From: Enoplosus armatus
Lineage: Eukaryota; Chordata; Actinopteri; Centrarchiformes; Enoplosidae
Reading direction: 5' to 3'
Length of the DNA stretch: 64,000 nt
NCBI RefSeq assembly: GCF_043641665.1
Contig: NC_092191.1
Coordinates: forward strand, 23,698,581 to 23,762,580
Below are positions 1-24,130 of the stretch, piece after piece. A model generated the notes under the pieces. It did not search any database. It was not told where the DNA came from and saw only the letters and a program-made list of their open reading frames with translations. How positions within the stretch are numbered: the first letter of the stretch is position 1; each line of letters begins with the position of its first letter. Position numbers and translations under genes: made by a program.

Positions 1-528
1 CGACGCGACACGCGCTGTTGTAGCATAAGTCCAACCTTGAAACGCTGTAGTCACAGTGAGCCAAATCTGCAAACTAAATCAGTCCTGCAGGCCTTCATCC
101 CCAAATCAGAGAGCAGAGCAGTGTTCAGCAGGTGGATCACTGAGTGAAGAAGATCAACTGTTTCAACTGAATGTCCAAGAACAATTCTCCAAACCACTGA
201 AACAACGAGTGCAATATTTTTTTCCTGCGCGCAGTAGTAGCCTCAGTCAGAAGTATGTAGATGGAATTGCTGTCACATCAAATGCCTCTTTATAATCAAT
301 CAATCAGCTTTATTTGTCACATGTAATCATATAAGGTACAATCACACTGAAACATAATACATATTACACATATCCCAGAGTCTATTTTGAAACCAAATAT
401 TATCCAGGTGAAGTTTTTAAATTCCTTGTTTTGGTCTTGTCGGGACACTTGAAGCACTGTGTATCTCACCCTCGACTGTTGAGGCGACATCTGGGTTTAA
501 CTTAACCCCCGTGTATGTGTGTATCTAG
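1..528 (+). other. Intron of pcca upstream of the first visible exon
   Basis: No exon is supported here. A short dispersed repeat lies at about 297-345 (ATTTGTCACATGTAATC core). The same sequence occurs inverted at about 21,508-21,545 in a tm9sf2 intron, so it belongs to a mobile repeat family. The 79-codon open frame at 56-295 has no recognisable homology. Confidence 0.6.
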
Positions 529-11001
<10,473 letters not shown>

Positions 11002-11652
11002 AACACAAACCTTTGACCTGTCGACACGTGTGGCTCCGGCACCGGGATGAGCCTTACCCCCCCCCCTCCTCTGTGTCCACAAGCATTAGGATCCACATCG
11101 GCACACAGACTGGATTATATAGACTGGACTATAACGGATGCCCCCCGCAGAGTTTAGTTTCCCTGATGGTGAGCTGTATCAGCAGCGTTCGTGTCTTCTC
11201 CACGTCGGACTCCTTCGCGTTGCTTGGTTTGGATGCAAAACAAACAAAAAACAAACCCTTTTGTGAATCTTTCCGTTCTGTTTCATATGTTTTGTTTTGT
11301 TTTTTCACCCACATTACTTAAAAAAAAACAAAAAACTATGTTCTCATCTTATGCCTGTGCTGTCTGGCCTTGCAGATAGTTTTGGTTTGTGTCGAGGTTT
11401 TGAGATATTAACATTGGAAGTGTCTGCAGCCATTCACTGCAATGGGGGGGACACGGACCCTTTTCGTTTTTGGTTGATAAGCTGCTGTTTTTCTGTGACG
11501 TTCTATTCACCTCTCATTGTATTGTATTGGAGTGGAGACGGACTGAACACCCCATAACAATGTGCATAGCTCGATACCACTCAAGGTAAGTAGGAACAAA
11601 GTCTGTTGTGCTTTGATCGAACTGACACTTTAAAAGACATCCAACCAATAAA
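11002..11652 (+). other. pcca: pcca 3' UTR with polyadenylation signal
   Basis: Sequence after the pcca stop codon with no further conserved coding exon. The first canonical AATAAA is at 11647-11652, followed by a T-rich stretch (CTCCTTCTTTTCC), which fits a cleavage site near 11,670. The UTR boundaries are inferred, not observed. Confidence 0.55.
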
Positions 11653-12107
11653 GTGCTCCTTCTTTTCCACATGCAGTATCGCCGAGCTGCTGTCTGGCTA
11701 ATTCAGAAACGCCACAATATGACTAATAGAGACAGTCGTGGCTGCAAAATATTGGCATCCTTGCATTTATTTTTCAAATAACGGCATTTCTTCCCGAAAA
11801 AGGGTTAAATTAAAACATCTTGAAACTGAAGAATTACAGCTCCCATGAGTCTTAAGCTTGGGGCTGAGCTGAAAACCGACAAAGACTGGATAAAACCACA
11901 CATAAAACTATACAGTCACCGCCCTCAGCCACGCCCCCCCCAGCAGGTGATCTGCTCCAATCACAGCACAAGCTGCTTCAGAGATGTGTTGTGCACAAAA
12001 AAAAAAAATCACATTTAAAATAGTAACATGCTCCGCACCTGTGCATGAATGTAACACAGCCGGCTCAAAGAAAGTAGCCGTTAAGGAGCAGACCACCCTC
12101 ACAGTTT
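11653..12107. other. Gap between the convergent pcca and tm9sf2 3' ends, holding a dispersed repeat
   Basis: Contains no gene. Bases about 11,905-11,975 are the reverse complement of a segment at about 6,090-6,165 inside pcca (shared GGAGCAGATGA and GGCGTGGCTGAG words), so a member of the same dispersed, probably MITE-like, family sits here in opposite orientation. Confidence 0.5.
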
Positions 12108-12443
12108 TTTATTTGTATAGGACTATAATTTTCAACAACATCTGCAAACAAAGAGTGCACGGATTATGAAACAAACCTAAAATGCCGCGGTCTCTGGACA
12201 GTCCCAACTGCGGCTCGCTGCACTGTGCGTGGGTAGCGTGGCGTCGACCACCTTTGGGTGGGTGGGTGGGAGGGAGGCAGGCCGATTCCTTTCGTCCAGA
12301 TGATATTGCAGACTGATACTGTATGTACAAAATTACAACCCAGTGTCCCGATGCCCTCGTCTGTCGGAGGCCCCTCTCTCTCTCTCTGCTTAAGCAAACG
12401 AGGAGGTGAATGTTAAGGCTGTCAAGTACTGAGTTCGGATCCT
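12108..12443 (-). other. tm9sf2: tm9sf2 3' UTR with polyadenylation signal
   Basis: Region following the tm9sf2 stop codon on the minus strand. The first AATAAA on that strand is at 12108-12113 (TTTATT on +), about 330 nt after the stop. The proposed UTR end comes within about 440 bp of the pcca polyadenylation signal, so the genes are tail to tail. Confidence 0.5.
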
Positions 12444-15400
12444 TCAGTCCACTTTGACCACGCTGTAGATCTTGGTAACGAACCAGAAACAGGCGAAGAA
12501 GCCGATTGTGCCTGAGGACAAAGAAAACGCACCTTTCATTAGAGCGGCGTGAAACAAGAGGCCTTCTTTACCCATAGCGCAAAATCAGCGGAACGGATAC
12601 TTGAGGTTGAGGGCGCTGTACCCCTCAATCCACTGTAATCTCTCACTCTCAAGACTGATCCAAGGCCAGGCTTTAAACCCTTTATTTAAGACCTGGGGCC
12701 AGATGCATACAACTCACGACTAAAACTCTTTGTACACAGGCAAAGACAGAAATATGCATGATTTGCATCATTTTGGTCAGATTTATAAAGCTGCGTATAT
12801 ATATGCGTGGTTCCGCTTTCTAAATCTCAATCATTGTGGAATTTTCATTACAATGTCTTACTTTTAGATCATGTCTCCCACCTTATATTTAATCTCCTCC
12901 GTATCGTATCACCATAAAGCTGTGAGGTGCCTGAGACAAGCTTAAGAGATTTCCACGTTTTGTTCTGCAACATAAAATACGTCAGTAGACACCCCCCACT
13001 CGTGAATTCTGAAGCTTGCCGGTTGCTAACAAGCAGCTAAATGAGACTACAGAGGTTGTCGAACCCTACAGGAAAAGATGACCAACTCTCCAGTTCGCCT
13101 TAGCCTTACGGAGCTTTTTAGCTCCTGTTTTTGGTTTTCAGTGGAAAAACCTCAACACCTCAACCCTCATCCCTCCCTTCTTGTTTTCTACACCTACCGG
13201 TGAATAAGAAAAAGATGAGAACCATGATCATGGTGTATCCAAAGTACAGGATGGTGCTGGCCAGTCCAGCGATTTGCAGCTTAGAGAAGAAGTAATGAAC
13301 GGCGTAGACCAGGAAATAGACCGCAGTGAAGCCGCTGGTCAGGAAGGAGCGCCACTGCCAGTGGTAGTCCTGGAAAGAGGGGGAAACACAGCCAGGGTTG
13401 AGATGTAAAGAAAGAAACACACTCGCTTTGTCAATTTAGGCCCTGACTGAAGGGGTTAAAAGAGCGTGTGCCCCCCCCCCCCACCCCGTCAGACAAAGGC
13501 TGGTTTCCAGAGACATGAATTTCTGATGTTTCTGCCGATCTTGCCTCCAGTTTTCTTGGCATCAGTCTTTCAATCGCACTCAAAATGTGTCAGGCACACA
13601 CACACACACACACAATGGGGGGGGGGCATACTCTGGACCTCTGGTTTGAATATCCACTCTTTATTTTCCAGAGGACCTTTTTATTTTCTGATCACTCTGA
13701 CTATTTGATTTGTATTTTTTTTTTAATCTAGATTCAACATGTTTTCTGACACTTTCCATTTTAACCACACAGTGATGTTGACTCTGGCATGCAAACTTAC
13801 ATTTATTATTAAAAAAATAAGCTACTAATGACTTTGAGAATGCACAGAAGAAAACAGGACAAAACTTAAAACAAAAAAGTTTCAATGGCGACAGCTAACG
13901 ACAGACCAGATAAATGAACACTTTATTAGTAGATTATTAGTGCTCATCTTAGTGAGTATTTGTCGTCTGATCTGTGCGCCGCTCACCTCGGCACACAAGT
14001 GGAAATAGCAGAGCAGGATGGTGGCCTCAGAGCAGGTGATGAGCAGGATGATGAAGACGAGGAAAAGGAAGCCAAACATGTAGTACATCTGGTGGGACCT
14101 GGAGGACAGGAGAGAGACGAGAGAGATGTCGAGAGTCCCTGGATGGAAATGCATGTTACGGTTGGTAAATACAACACACATCGCGCATTCTGACTCTCAA
14201 CGAACAATCGCAGCCAAACCTTTTTATTCATTCTCACCAGATGGAGTTTAGTATGAAGAAGAGCTGAATAAATATGCATCCGAAAGGCAGAATCCCTCCC
14301 ATGATGATACCAGGGAAAGGCCTCGTGTAGAAGGACTGCTCCGGGATCTGACGCGGAATCTGATTCGTCCGCACCGGGTGCTCGATGCCCTTAAAAGCGG
14401 GGTCACAGCGGAGACGGAGGGAGAATCAGACAGACAGGTGCAGCCTGGTGCACGGATTTACAGCGCGCTTATATTCACTTACCACCTTCTTGAAGCCAAA
14501 ATACGCCCCGATGAAGGTAAGTGGCACCGAGATGCAGAACCAAAGAGCCAATATGGCTACCAGGGTCCCAAACGGCATGGCGGCGGAAGAGCCTTCACCC
14601 CACAGGATCAAGTTCATCACGAAGAAATCTGCAAAGACCACCCTGTGCAGAGACAGGGAGGGGTTCGTGAGTGAGTCTACTCCCGGTGTTGTGGCCGTTA
14701 CTCGGATTGCTGTTTTTAGCCAACTGTAACGGTCTTACCCCGGGCAGAGGAAGGCCGTCAGCAGAACGTTGGTCTTCCACTTTTCCCCTCCAAAAGCTGA
14801 CAATTAACCAAACACAAAGGAGACAAAGTCTTTTTAGAAACCTGTGATGTTATTATAGCTGTTCTCAAACGACACCCTTGATTTCCTCCAGCAAGCGTTC
14901 TTATCGGATTACTCAATTCAATGAACAGAATGCTGGGTTATGAAAGTAATCGGCAGCTTCAGCCCTGCCTGGGATAATCATTTTTATCCCCCCCCCCCCC
15001 CCCCCCCAATTAAAAAAGACGTCCCTGTGCTCTTTCCCACTTACATTTGTAGAGGCGAGCGGCCACGTATCCTGCAGGAGTTCCCAGAAGAACCCAGAGA
15101 ACAACAGCACAAGTCATCAGAGCCCCGCGGTTGGCCGGAGAGAGGAACCCAAGACAGGCAAAGACTGGAGAGGGGGGGGGGGATTACTTTAGTACAAGTA
15201 CAAGCATCGCCAGGCAAATTCACAAATGCAAACTGCTGCTGCTAATAGCATACAACTCCCAGACATTTTGACACTGAGACAAGGTTTCTACGCCAAACAA
15301 GAAGTAGACAGACGGCAAACAGAGCAATACAATACATACATGTGTGTGTATATATATATATACACACACATGTATATACATTGTTATTGTATATATTTTT

Positions 15401-16814
15401 TACTTTTATTCTCACGAATATTGTAAATGTGTATATTTTTATCTTTATTTTTTCTTATTTTTATATTTTGTACATACTTTAGCTCTAAATTTATGCTACT
15501 TTCTACTCTTGAATGGGAGCACCGGTACTGTACAATTTCCCCACGGGGATCAATAAAGTATTTCTGATTTCTGATTCTGATTCTGAAAATAATCTGTGGA
15601 TTTTTCTTATTAGAAAAAAAGTTAGGTGAAAGTTCCTGACGTTCAAAATCTTGTTTGGGAGAATCCATGAGTGGGGCAAAGTTTAAAGTACAAAATGTGT
15701 AAAACTACTAAGCGCATTATCAATACTCAGTTGGACGAATAATTGATTTGATTTGTGACGTGGTGCCACGAGATGTTGCACGTCTTGTATTTTATACTTT
15801 TTTTTTTTTTAAACGTAAATCAGGCAAGACAAAGAGTCGGGGAAGCATCAGTTAGAGTGGCCGTCATCGGGCATACCACAAGGCGAACAATCACGAGGGG
15901 GAACGAAGACATACAAAGAGTGACAAAGGTCATTATGAAGATCTGGGTTCCAGAGCCGAGGAAAACCGAGAGCAGCATTCCCTTCCTGGGGGGTCGGAAG
16001 ACGTCTCCGTGGACCAGCTTCCACCCAAACTCCTCCTGGGCATCCTCCTGGAGGACAAGATACGGTGAGCGCCTTGTAGTTATCAATTCTCTCACGGCGG
16101 CTCCGTCGGCCACAGAGACAGGAACTTACCACGGAGTCCATCTGGTTGTATCTGGCGATGTCTTTGTGGAGAGTCCGCAGCATGATCATGGCTACCATCC
16201 CGGACAGGAACAACACAATCACCAACGAGTTCATTATGCTGGGGAGGGAAAAAAAAAAGTGGATTGTCCCTGTGCCTGGAGGGTCAGCTGATAAGACGCC
16301 AGGGTTGAGCAAAGGTTTGAAATGAGATCGCTGGTGACACTGGGACGGACAGAATTCATGTTTCAGAGGCATTTTTAAACCAAGATGGTGATGACTGGAG
16401 TCTTAAAATCTCCCCCTTTTCTTACAGCTTCCCCTGTGGGAGGGGTGGGTGTCATTTCCTTTTGCCCGTTCGCTACGTTAACATGAGGTTGCATTTCCCA
16501 ATGTGTTATTGCACCCAGAACATATGCAAGACATACAAGCTGAGAGCATACAGCTTCAGAAGACGTAGCAAGGACGCCCCTCGTTGCTCCCCTTAAATCT
16601 AGAGACACCAGATGCTCGTTTTCTCTCAGAAATCGGGCCGGAAGTTACAAATCTGCCGCTGCGACTTGTGTCAACAGCTTCTTGTCCTTAATGGACTTCC
16701 AAACGTGGGCTCAACCTTCAAAAACATACTTTCTTTCAGAAATGATGATATCTGAGCTGCAAATCCTGCCACAACATCAATGTCATACTGACGCGCGTGC
16801 GTGCGTGCGTGTGT

Positions 16815-16848
<34 letters not shown>

Positions 16849-19800
16849 TTGAGTCTTACCTGAACCACTGAATGTTGGTGTGAGGCATTGACTCCAGGAT
16901 GTAGTCCCATCTTGACGCCCAGCGAATATTTTTGTCTTCCTACAAACACACACACACACACACAGTTCTCTGTTTACACAGCTTCAACTCTTAAATTGGG
17001 CTATATAAATAAAACTGACTCGACTCGACCTGACTATAAGGTATGATCATGCATTCTTTCTGGTCCCACCTCGTGTACAAGCGCACCAAGGGCGTACCAG
17101 GCAAGCCCGGCCACGGAATGACCAGAAGTTTAAAAAACAGGGCCATCATGAAACACACAAAGTTGATACTACTGTACTAACCACAAAGTTGACAGAGTAA
17201 GTGTATGGGACGCTGAACACTCCTGTGTGTTTGTTCTTCAGGAACTTTGGCCCTCCAGAACAATCGGGGCTGTTCTCGTTAGGGTTTTCATAACTGGCCA
17301 GAGAAAGAGAGAGAGAGGAAATAGATTTCAGATCAAAAGGAAAGTCCACCAGTTCACATACTGAGATCTGACCACAATGCAGGCAGAATCTACAAGAACA
17401 TTAATTAAGGGGTGTACCAGCTTTGACCAAATTTGCAACACAAATGTCCGCGGTCTGGAGTTTAGTACCTTCTGTCAAAATAGTTTATTTATGCAGACTA
17501 CTACTACTAAGTTTCTGGTCAAAGTGCTTGAGCCCCGCTACAACGTGTCTTCAGTGTGCATGTTAGTCAGTCGTTGTTGTTCCTGCCCTGTGTAAACCAG
17601 CACAACCTGCAGATGTTACCTTCAAAAACAGGAGCCTTAGAAACAGCTGTAAAAACTGACCTTCACCAAATAACTAACTTGTCTCTTAGACCCCATCCCA
17701 AGTAGGCTGCTTGAAGAAGTTTTACCCTTAGTCAGCACTTCTTTACTAGACATGATCAATCTGTCTTTATTAACAGGCTACGTACCACAGTCCTTTAAAG
17801 TAGCTGTAATTAAACCTTAAAAAGACCACTCTTGATCCAGAGGTTTTAGCCAACTATAGACCTATATCTAACCTCCCCTTTCTCTCCAAGATTCTTGAGA
17901 AAGCAAGAATCGCCAACCAGCTGTGTGACTTTCTACATGACAATGAGTTGCTTGAGGACTTTCAGTCAGGTTTCAGAGCTCATCATAGCACAGAGACAGC
18001 AACTGGTGAAAGTTACAGATGACCTTCTAACTGCATCAGACAAAGGACTTGTCTCTGTACTTGTTTTGTTAGACCTTAGTGCTGCATTCGACACCACTGA
18101 CCATCATATCCTACTACAGAGATCTCAGTTTGTACACGTTAACGATGAATCCTCCATGCACAAGTTAGTCACGGAGTCCCACAAGGTTCTGTGCTTGGAC
18201 CAATACTATTCACCTTATATATGCTTCCTTTAGGAGATATCATTAGAAAACACTCCATACATTTTCATTGCCATGCGGACGATACCCAGCTATATCTATC
18301 GATCAAGCCAGAAGAACCTCATCAGTTAGCCAAGCTCCAAGTATGCCTTAAGGACATAAAGACCTGGATGACCTGCAATCATCTGATGTTGAACTCGGGA
18401 CAAGACAAAAGTTATTGTTCTTTCACCTCCGTAACATTGCAAAAATCAGGAAGATCCTGTCTCAAAGAGATGCAGAAAAAGTAGTCCATGCATTTCTCAC
18501 GTCTAGGCGGGATTATTGCAATTCCTGCAATGCAGGGTTGCTTGTGGTTCCTTGAGTCTCCAAAAATAGCTCTCTCTCTCTCTCTCTGTCAGTATTTCAG
18601 TGCATTAACTGTTGCAGTGAGAATTATGGCCCATGAGCCATCGTTGAATGTTTACAATTTTCAAAATAAATGAAAAATGTTATTTTCTTCATTGTTTTAT
18701 TTTCCCTGCTGTATCGAAAACGTACCGAACCATGACCCCAAAACCGAACCGTGAATTTTGTGTACTGTTACACCCCTACTAGTATTACTAATAGTAACAC
18801 CTAACTATGCTAGTAGTCTACTAGTCGGTGAAAAGGAAAGGTTTTCATACCAGGACACAGCACCACAAAACGTTCTACAGCTGACCCAAACGTAAAAATA
18901 CTCCAAACAACATACTAAGCTAAAGAATGTGCGCCTACACTTTGACTTGGCTGAAACTGTCCATTCATTACCTTTTGGGTTCAATCTTGGCAGCAACCAG
19001 TCGTGCTCCAAGTTGTTCGTGCTCGACGATGTGGTAATGGATGGTGATGTCCACGTGGTTAAAGATGTAAAAAGCATCCTTCTCATTAAAGTTAGACTGG
19101 AAGACACAAAAGTTCAGTTGCAGACAGGCAGCATGCTTGTTTCTACCCCCCAAATAATCTCAGCCACAGACATCAGGATTGGCTTGTTTAAAAAAAAAAA
19201 AAAAAAACTTGACAACAGTTTGAAGTTTAGTTTTACTCAAATAAAAAATCCTACGCATCGTGGCTTTAAAGAAATCCTTGGGTGCAGCTCAAAACCCTGA
19301 TGTTATGGTAGTCGTCCGACAGTGGAGCCATCTCACTGATGTTGGTGTATCAGAGCTCACTGTCTGATCATTTCCCCACAGAGTATTGAATCCCATGAAC
19401 TGGGCTTTTGTCAATATGTTTGATTACAGTTTGAAGTAATTAAGATCTGATATTAGTATTCTTTTGTCTTTTTACAGTTAAAAGCTCATTGGGACCCACT
19501 CACATTGACCACGCAGGCGTCTTTGGGTCGGCCTGCTTCTGTGACGTAACAGCCGATAGGGAAACCGGGATTACAGAACTTCTGTCCATCTTCAACATCA
19601 TAGCACCAGGTGACCGGCATGTTATCCACAATCCTACACACACACACACACACAAAACAGAAGCACGTGATGGTCAATTCAACAAAATCAATGACATTTA
19701 AAAAGAAAATCGGGATTGATCAGGAACATTACATAAGGGCAGGTGTTGTGCCGCGTGCAAATCCTCAGGCCCGAGAACAGTAGCGAAATCGAGGTACTGT

Positions 19801-20367
19801 TAAATAAACGGTTAAAAACAAAGTAAACGGGATCTTTCCAGAGCGTCATTACTGCGTTACAAGAGCATCAAAACATTTGTGATGCTGTGAATGCCGTGTC
19901 AGCAGAGGGACGCGCAGTAACTGAAATTAAAAGAAAATGGTGTGACATGAAAATGGAAGGGAAAATTAAAAAACGCATTGCCCAAGCCAGGCGCTTTTAT
20001 AGTCTTAGCCCAGGAATTGAATAATCCAATCATGATAATTACTCACATACATATGCAACACAACGTAATCCTCAAATGTAAAACTTTGTTGCCTTGTTTC
20101 CTTGCGTTGGACAAACAATTTGCGGACGTTTTTTTATCTTATCTTTGTACGTTTTCTCTTAAGACAAGAGCAAAAATAAGAAAACACTGGTGAATCCCAG
20201 AAACAGAAATACGTACCAGTGATGCTGGTAGTTGAGCAACATGCCTTTCTTGAGGAAGTCCAGTTTGGTTTTGTCCGGTGGGTTGTTGGTGTCGTAGGTT
20301 CGGGTGCACACCTTCTGACACACCGCCGGTTTCTTAAACTCAAACTGACACACGGGATGCACAGTTA

Positions 20368-20414
<47 letters not shown>

Positions 20415-21455
20415 GTAACAACTGGGTTTTGTTCGTTTAATATCATTGCTATCTGGAGCCTGACGCGCTCAATAGGTTCCTCCTCTTCTGAGCGATTCAA
20501 CATGTTAATCCACAGTATCCAGTTATTAAAAACTATAGCTGATTACAGGCTTGAAACCCACACACACTAGTAATTTGCGAGCAGTGCAATAATGTGGTTC
20601 TGAAATGAAAATAATGAGCATTGTTGAATATGTACATATCTTATACACATATACCTATGAATATGCACAGAATTACAGATTCATCCGTGTGTGCACAACT
20701 AAGTTAAGTCACTGTTTCAATTCATTGTCAAACTCTTGTACGACTTCAAATCAACATCAGCCCTTTCTGTTCAGCACAGACACACACCTTTAGCCTAGCT
20801 TAGCACAAAGACAGGAAGTAGGAGTAGACTTGGGGAATTTGTATTGTATTCATTGTATTCTGTACATTCCAACCAAAGTCCTGTGTTGCTCCTCTCTGAG
20901 ATCATCTAAGCAGCCCCCCTCAGGTAAGAAGACCACTCTCCTTGAGCTGTGCCGACAGTAGATAATAATTTGGCTTCAGTTGGTGAATGGTGATGAAGGC
21001 TGCTTTTGTTTATATTGCAATGTGCAACATGGAAGGACGTGTTGAATGGGTTCAGCTCAGTTGTCCGGTGTCTTGCTGCCGTTGTGTTATGTTTGGAGCT
21101 AAGGTTAAAGCTCTCTGAGTGCTTGGGGCACAGGGTGGGATTTCCAAAATGAATCTCTAAATCATAAATTAAGGATTAGGGATTTGAGGCAGCCCGTTAT
21201 AAAATCAGGCGAGTGTCCTCAGACAGTCAGAGAGGACCTCCTCCGGTATTGATTTGTTCCTTCAAGATCTTGCTGGAGTACCACCAGTCTCCAAACACCT
21301 AGTCATAGTCACATAGTCAACTAGATAGGCCTGAAAGAAGAGATACTCTAGCAGACTGAGGCGGTCTTGCGTGTGGATTTTGGGAGCCCATTCGAAAAGC
21401 CACTCAGTGTGATATCCGCATTGGGTGGGGGTATCGGTTATAACGTCTAGGAACC

Positions 21456-21486
<31 letters not shown>

Positions 21487-21916
21487 TACACACACATACA
21501 TATGCATGATTACATGTGACAAATAAGCTCGATTGATAAATTTGATTGCTATTCGTAATGTTTATTACCTTCATTTCAGAACTGCATTATTGCACTGTAG
21601 CTGTGGCTTATAAGAACGGGTGAGGGCTACATCAACGCCAACCGTTCAGACAGGTGAGAGCTTCCAAAAGCTAACCTACATTTTTCAGAAAATGATGGAT
21701 CATCAACAACTTTCACAGCCTTTTGTTTCCAGCAGTGTTTATCATAATGACCATGTCTAGGTGCTGACCAATAACCAAATCATAATGATTATAATACTCT
21801 AATAATAATAATAATACGTGTATATGACTTTCTCTAAAAGGAAACTGTAAAAATTCTCATCTTTTATTTATTTGTTTTACTTGTACATTATCCAATATTG
21901 GTGTAAGTTGAGGGTG

Positions 21917-21954
<38 letters not shown>

Positions 21955-23870
21955 ATGTACATGTTGTTGGTTGTTGTTCTAATGAAAAATGACATTAAAA
22001 TATTGTGAAAAAAAAAAAGAATAATAATAATACGTGTATATGATTACGGTCCAAGCATAATGACAGTTAAGTACACTCCCACATTTAGCTTGCAAACAAT
22101 TTCATCAAACTATATACATAGTTTTCACAGCGTATGACACACACACACACAGGGGCTTTGTTCTGTCTCTTCCGCGGGTTCGTCATTTACGAATGCGCTA
22201 TGCTCGGTAATGAAGCTACTATTGTTATCATGTGCATGTAGAAAAAACCCCAGCAGAAAACGGAATTCTAATGTGTGACACACTGTGATGCAGCGAGCAT
22301 AAAGACGTGTGTGTGTGTGTTTCTGTAGACGTGTGTTACCTTGTATGGTGAGGGTTCGATCCTTTCGCCAAAAAGAACTTGGCCCAGATTCTCTGATGGA
22401 CGTTTCATTGTTTTCTCCGAGCAGAAGTCAAACCTGCACAAAAAGAAAAGCGTGTGTCCAGCAGTTAGGGCGATATCGTGTTGTTGTGTGTGTTCCAGAT
22501 AAGAGTACAGTTACACTGAAAAACTCCCCGACAAATATGGGATTCAATGAAAAAAATCCCACGAAGAAACAACACAGACACGTTGGCACAGTGCTACTTA
22601 CGCAGTGTATTCGTAAGGCAGAACGGACTCCACCGAATCCAGCCTGTTCACAAACAGCTCAATGGTCGACTCAAAGAAAACAAAGCAGACAGACAAATTA
22701 AGAAGACAGAAGAAATGCTCCAATCAGGCTTTCATTTTCATGTTGTTAAGATGTTTTTTCCACCTTGCCGCAAGGACGTCGTCGTTGTTGTGGTGATGAT
22801 GATGATGATGATGATTTTAAAAACTCAACAGCAGTGTGTCATTTTCAGAAATGTTCTGCATAGGTTTTTTTGGGGGGGTAATCTTGGTGAACCGACACTT
22901 TCTGCTGAACTTGGTCAGAAAATCAATTTCCTAAGAAAAAACACTGATACACGCCACTGGTTCTCACGGAAATTCAAACCCCTCCTGCGCCACTCGGGCC
23001 GCGGGGCACAGAGGAAAAAGACATCATGGGTTAGGTTTTTCTTTTTAGATGTACAGTGTAAACCAGTGTGTTTCGAACCAGGTTTGGAGCAGTCACAACA
23101 TTTGGGCTTTGTGCAGGCAAGGCTGTCCAAATCTGTGACTGACGTAACTGATAAACCACTCAGTTTCAGAGGACGTGACATCACATAACAAGGTTTCATA
23201 TTTAGAGCTATTTAGAGCATTTCAGTCGTTTTTTCAAGCAGAAATGTCAAACGTTCGCTGGTTCCAGCTTCTTGAATGTGAGGATTTGCTGCTTTTCTTT
23301 GTCGTTTATGACGGTAAATGAAGAGTCTGTGGGTTTGGTCTCTGGGAAATTGTGATGAGCATTTTTCACTTTTTTTTTTTGTGGACATTTTATAAAAATG
23401 GTGACAATAGACATGAGACAAGGCAATGGCTCCTATGGTTTCTTGTATGTGGGAGCTGTCAGTAAGTATAATATTAAAACAGCATCATTCAATCACTGAT
23501 CAGGATCAGCCCTGCCCTGACATTTGACATTCTAACTAACCAATCAGGAGTCACCAATACAATCTGGCAATATACAGCTAGCTTGCTATCCAGCTATCAT
23601 AGTGTCCGTTAGCTTTGCTGCTTGTTTGTTTTGGCTAACGTTAGCTGACCCACATTGGGGTTATTTATAAACGAGTGTTTATTTACTGGGTGCTGCGCTC
23701 TATGCTGGTTGTTCGGGTAGCTACACAGGTGATGTGTGACATGTTGTGTTTACCTTGCAGTCCGGAACTTTGTCTTTTCCAGCCTCACAGAAGCTGACGG
23801 GCGCCAGACCCGGGAGGTAGAAGCCGGCCGCCCGGTCCAGCAGCGCGGCTCCGAGAAGCCACAGGAACAT
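12444..23870 (-). CDS. tm9sf2: Transmembrane 9 superfamily member 2 (nonaspanin), complete, 17 exons
   Basis: Nine-transmembrane endosome/Golgi protein of the TM9SF family. Exons in transcript order: 23754-23870, 22602-22669, 22340-22433, 20217-20344, 19504-19633, 18972-19096, 17182-17293, 16860-16939, 16130-16238, 15915-16047, 15045-15164, 14739-14796, 14483-14642, 14238-14389, 13987-14098, 13198-13369, 12444-12511 (TGA 12444-12446). All phases close, giving 645 aa (human about 663). A short hydrophobic signal sequence ([16 protein letters not shown]) leads into FYLPGLAPV. The lumenal domain includes [20 protein letters not shown], followed by the conserved membrane core ([48 protein letters not shown]). 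The C-terminus ends KVD, the KXD-type COPI/Golgi-retention signal known for this family. The start is the Met immediately before the signal sequence; an in-frame Met lies upstream (MSDEVQAA...) but would bury the signal peptide. Introns carry L2 and hAT-like debris and microsatellites. Confidence 0.97.
14989..15007. repeat. Poly-C tract in a tm9sf2 intron
   Basis: About 19 consecutive C residues, ending 37 bp from the donor side of the exon at 15045-15164. Shorter C or G runs also occur at 9,061-9,074 and 13,471-13,481. Confidence 0.9.
15483..15592 (+). mobile_element. LINE-like 3' end with TTCTGA tail in a tm9sf2 intron
   Basis: ATTTCCCCACGGGGATCAAT, then AAAGTATTTCTGATT and repeated TTCTGATT units, is a common teleost non-LTR 3' terminus. 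No ORF is attached. Confidence 0.5.
17615..18575 (+). pseudogene. 5'-truncated, rearranged L2 LINE fragment in a tm9sf2 intron
   Basis: Aligns by eye to ORF2 of the intact L2 from about 52,105 onward: TTACTAGACATGATCAATCT at 17,738, the [12 protein letters not shown] frame at about 18,055-18,090, and a YADD-region equivalent read as CHADD. Internal deletions occur (around 18,120 and 18,410), frames are broken and the 3' end is lost near 18,570. It lies antisense to tm9sf2 and is an old, dead copy. Confidence 0.88.
18695..18785. mobile_element. hAT-like terminal fragment in a tm9sf2 intron
   Basis: CGTACCGAACCATGACCCC...ACCGAACCGTGAATTTTG, ending in GTTACACCCCTACTAGT, resembles the termini of teleost hAT elements. 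It lies just beyond the L2 fragment. Confidence 0.45.
20371..20410. repeat. TG/CA microsatellite upstream of a tm9sf2 splice acceptor
   Basis: Forty bases of alternating TG (CA on the tm9sf2 sense strand), about 26 bp upstream of the exon 20217-20344 acceptor. Other TG/CA tracts: 3,564-3,590, 8,291-8,315, 10,582-10,600, 16,795-16,848 (compound with CGTG) and 21,919-21,951. Confidence 0.95.
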
Positions 23871-24130
23871 TTTCACACCGGGGAAAACCCCTTTCTCGAA
23901 AAGACTCACGACGGTTATCTCGCCCCTCTCGGCGGCTTGCACTTCATCTGACATCCACACCGGACAGCCACCAGCATCCGGTTCTGCAGCGGGCAGACAC
24001 GTCACACGCCGGAAGTCCTGCTTCGTGAAGCCGAGCATTGTGGGATCGTGGCCGCGAGCTGGCGAGCTCTCGAGCCGGACGGTTTTCCAAGCAGCCTTCA
24101 AAGGATGCACAGGAAGTCACTGCAATGTTC
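23871..24130 (-). promoter_or_regulatory. tm9sf2: tm9sf2 promoter / 5' UTR region
   Basis: CpG-containing sequence directly upstream of the tm9sf2 start codon with no TATA box. Visible candidate sites: a CRE-like ACGTCAC (23999-24005), an ETS/GABP-type CCGGAAGT (24009-24016), and a GCATTGTGGGA motif (24035-24045) resembling ZNF143/THAP11 sites. This mix is typical of TATA-less housekeeping promoters. The transcription start is not determined; 24,131-24,407 shows nothing recognisable. Confidence 0.5.

Noticed and set aside
22547..23188. 213-codon + strand ORF overlapping a tm9sf2 exon
   Set aside because: Antisense to a confirmed tm9sf2 exon at its start, contains microsatellite translations ([10 protein letters not shown]), no recognisable homology.
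23871..24110. N-terminal extension of tm9sf2 in the same open frame (upstream Met codons to 24,110)
   Set aside because: It would place about 80 non-hydrophobic residues ahead of the signal peptide, is CpG-rich promoter-like DNA, and the Met at 23,870 directly precedes the hydrophobic signal sequence.
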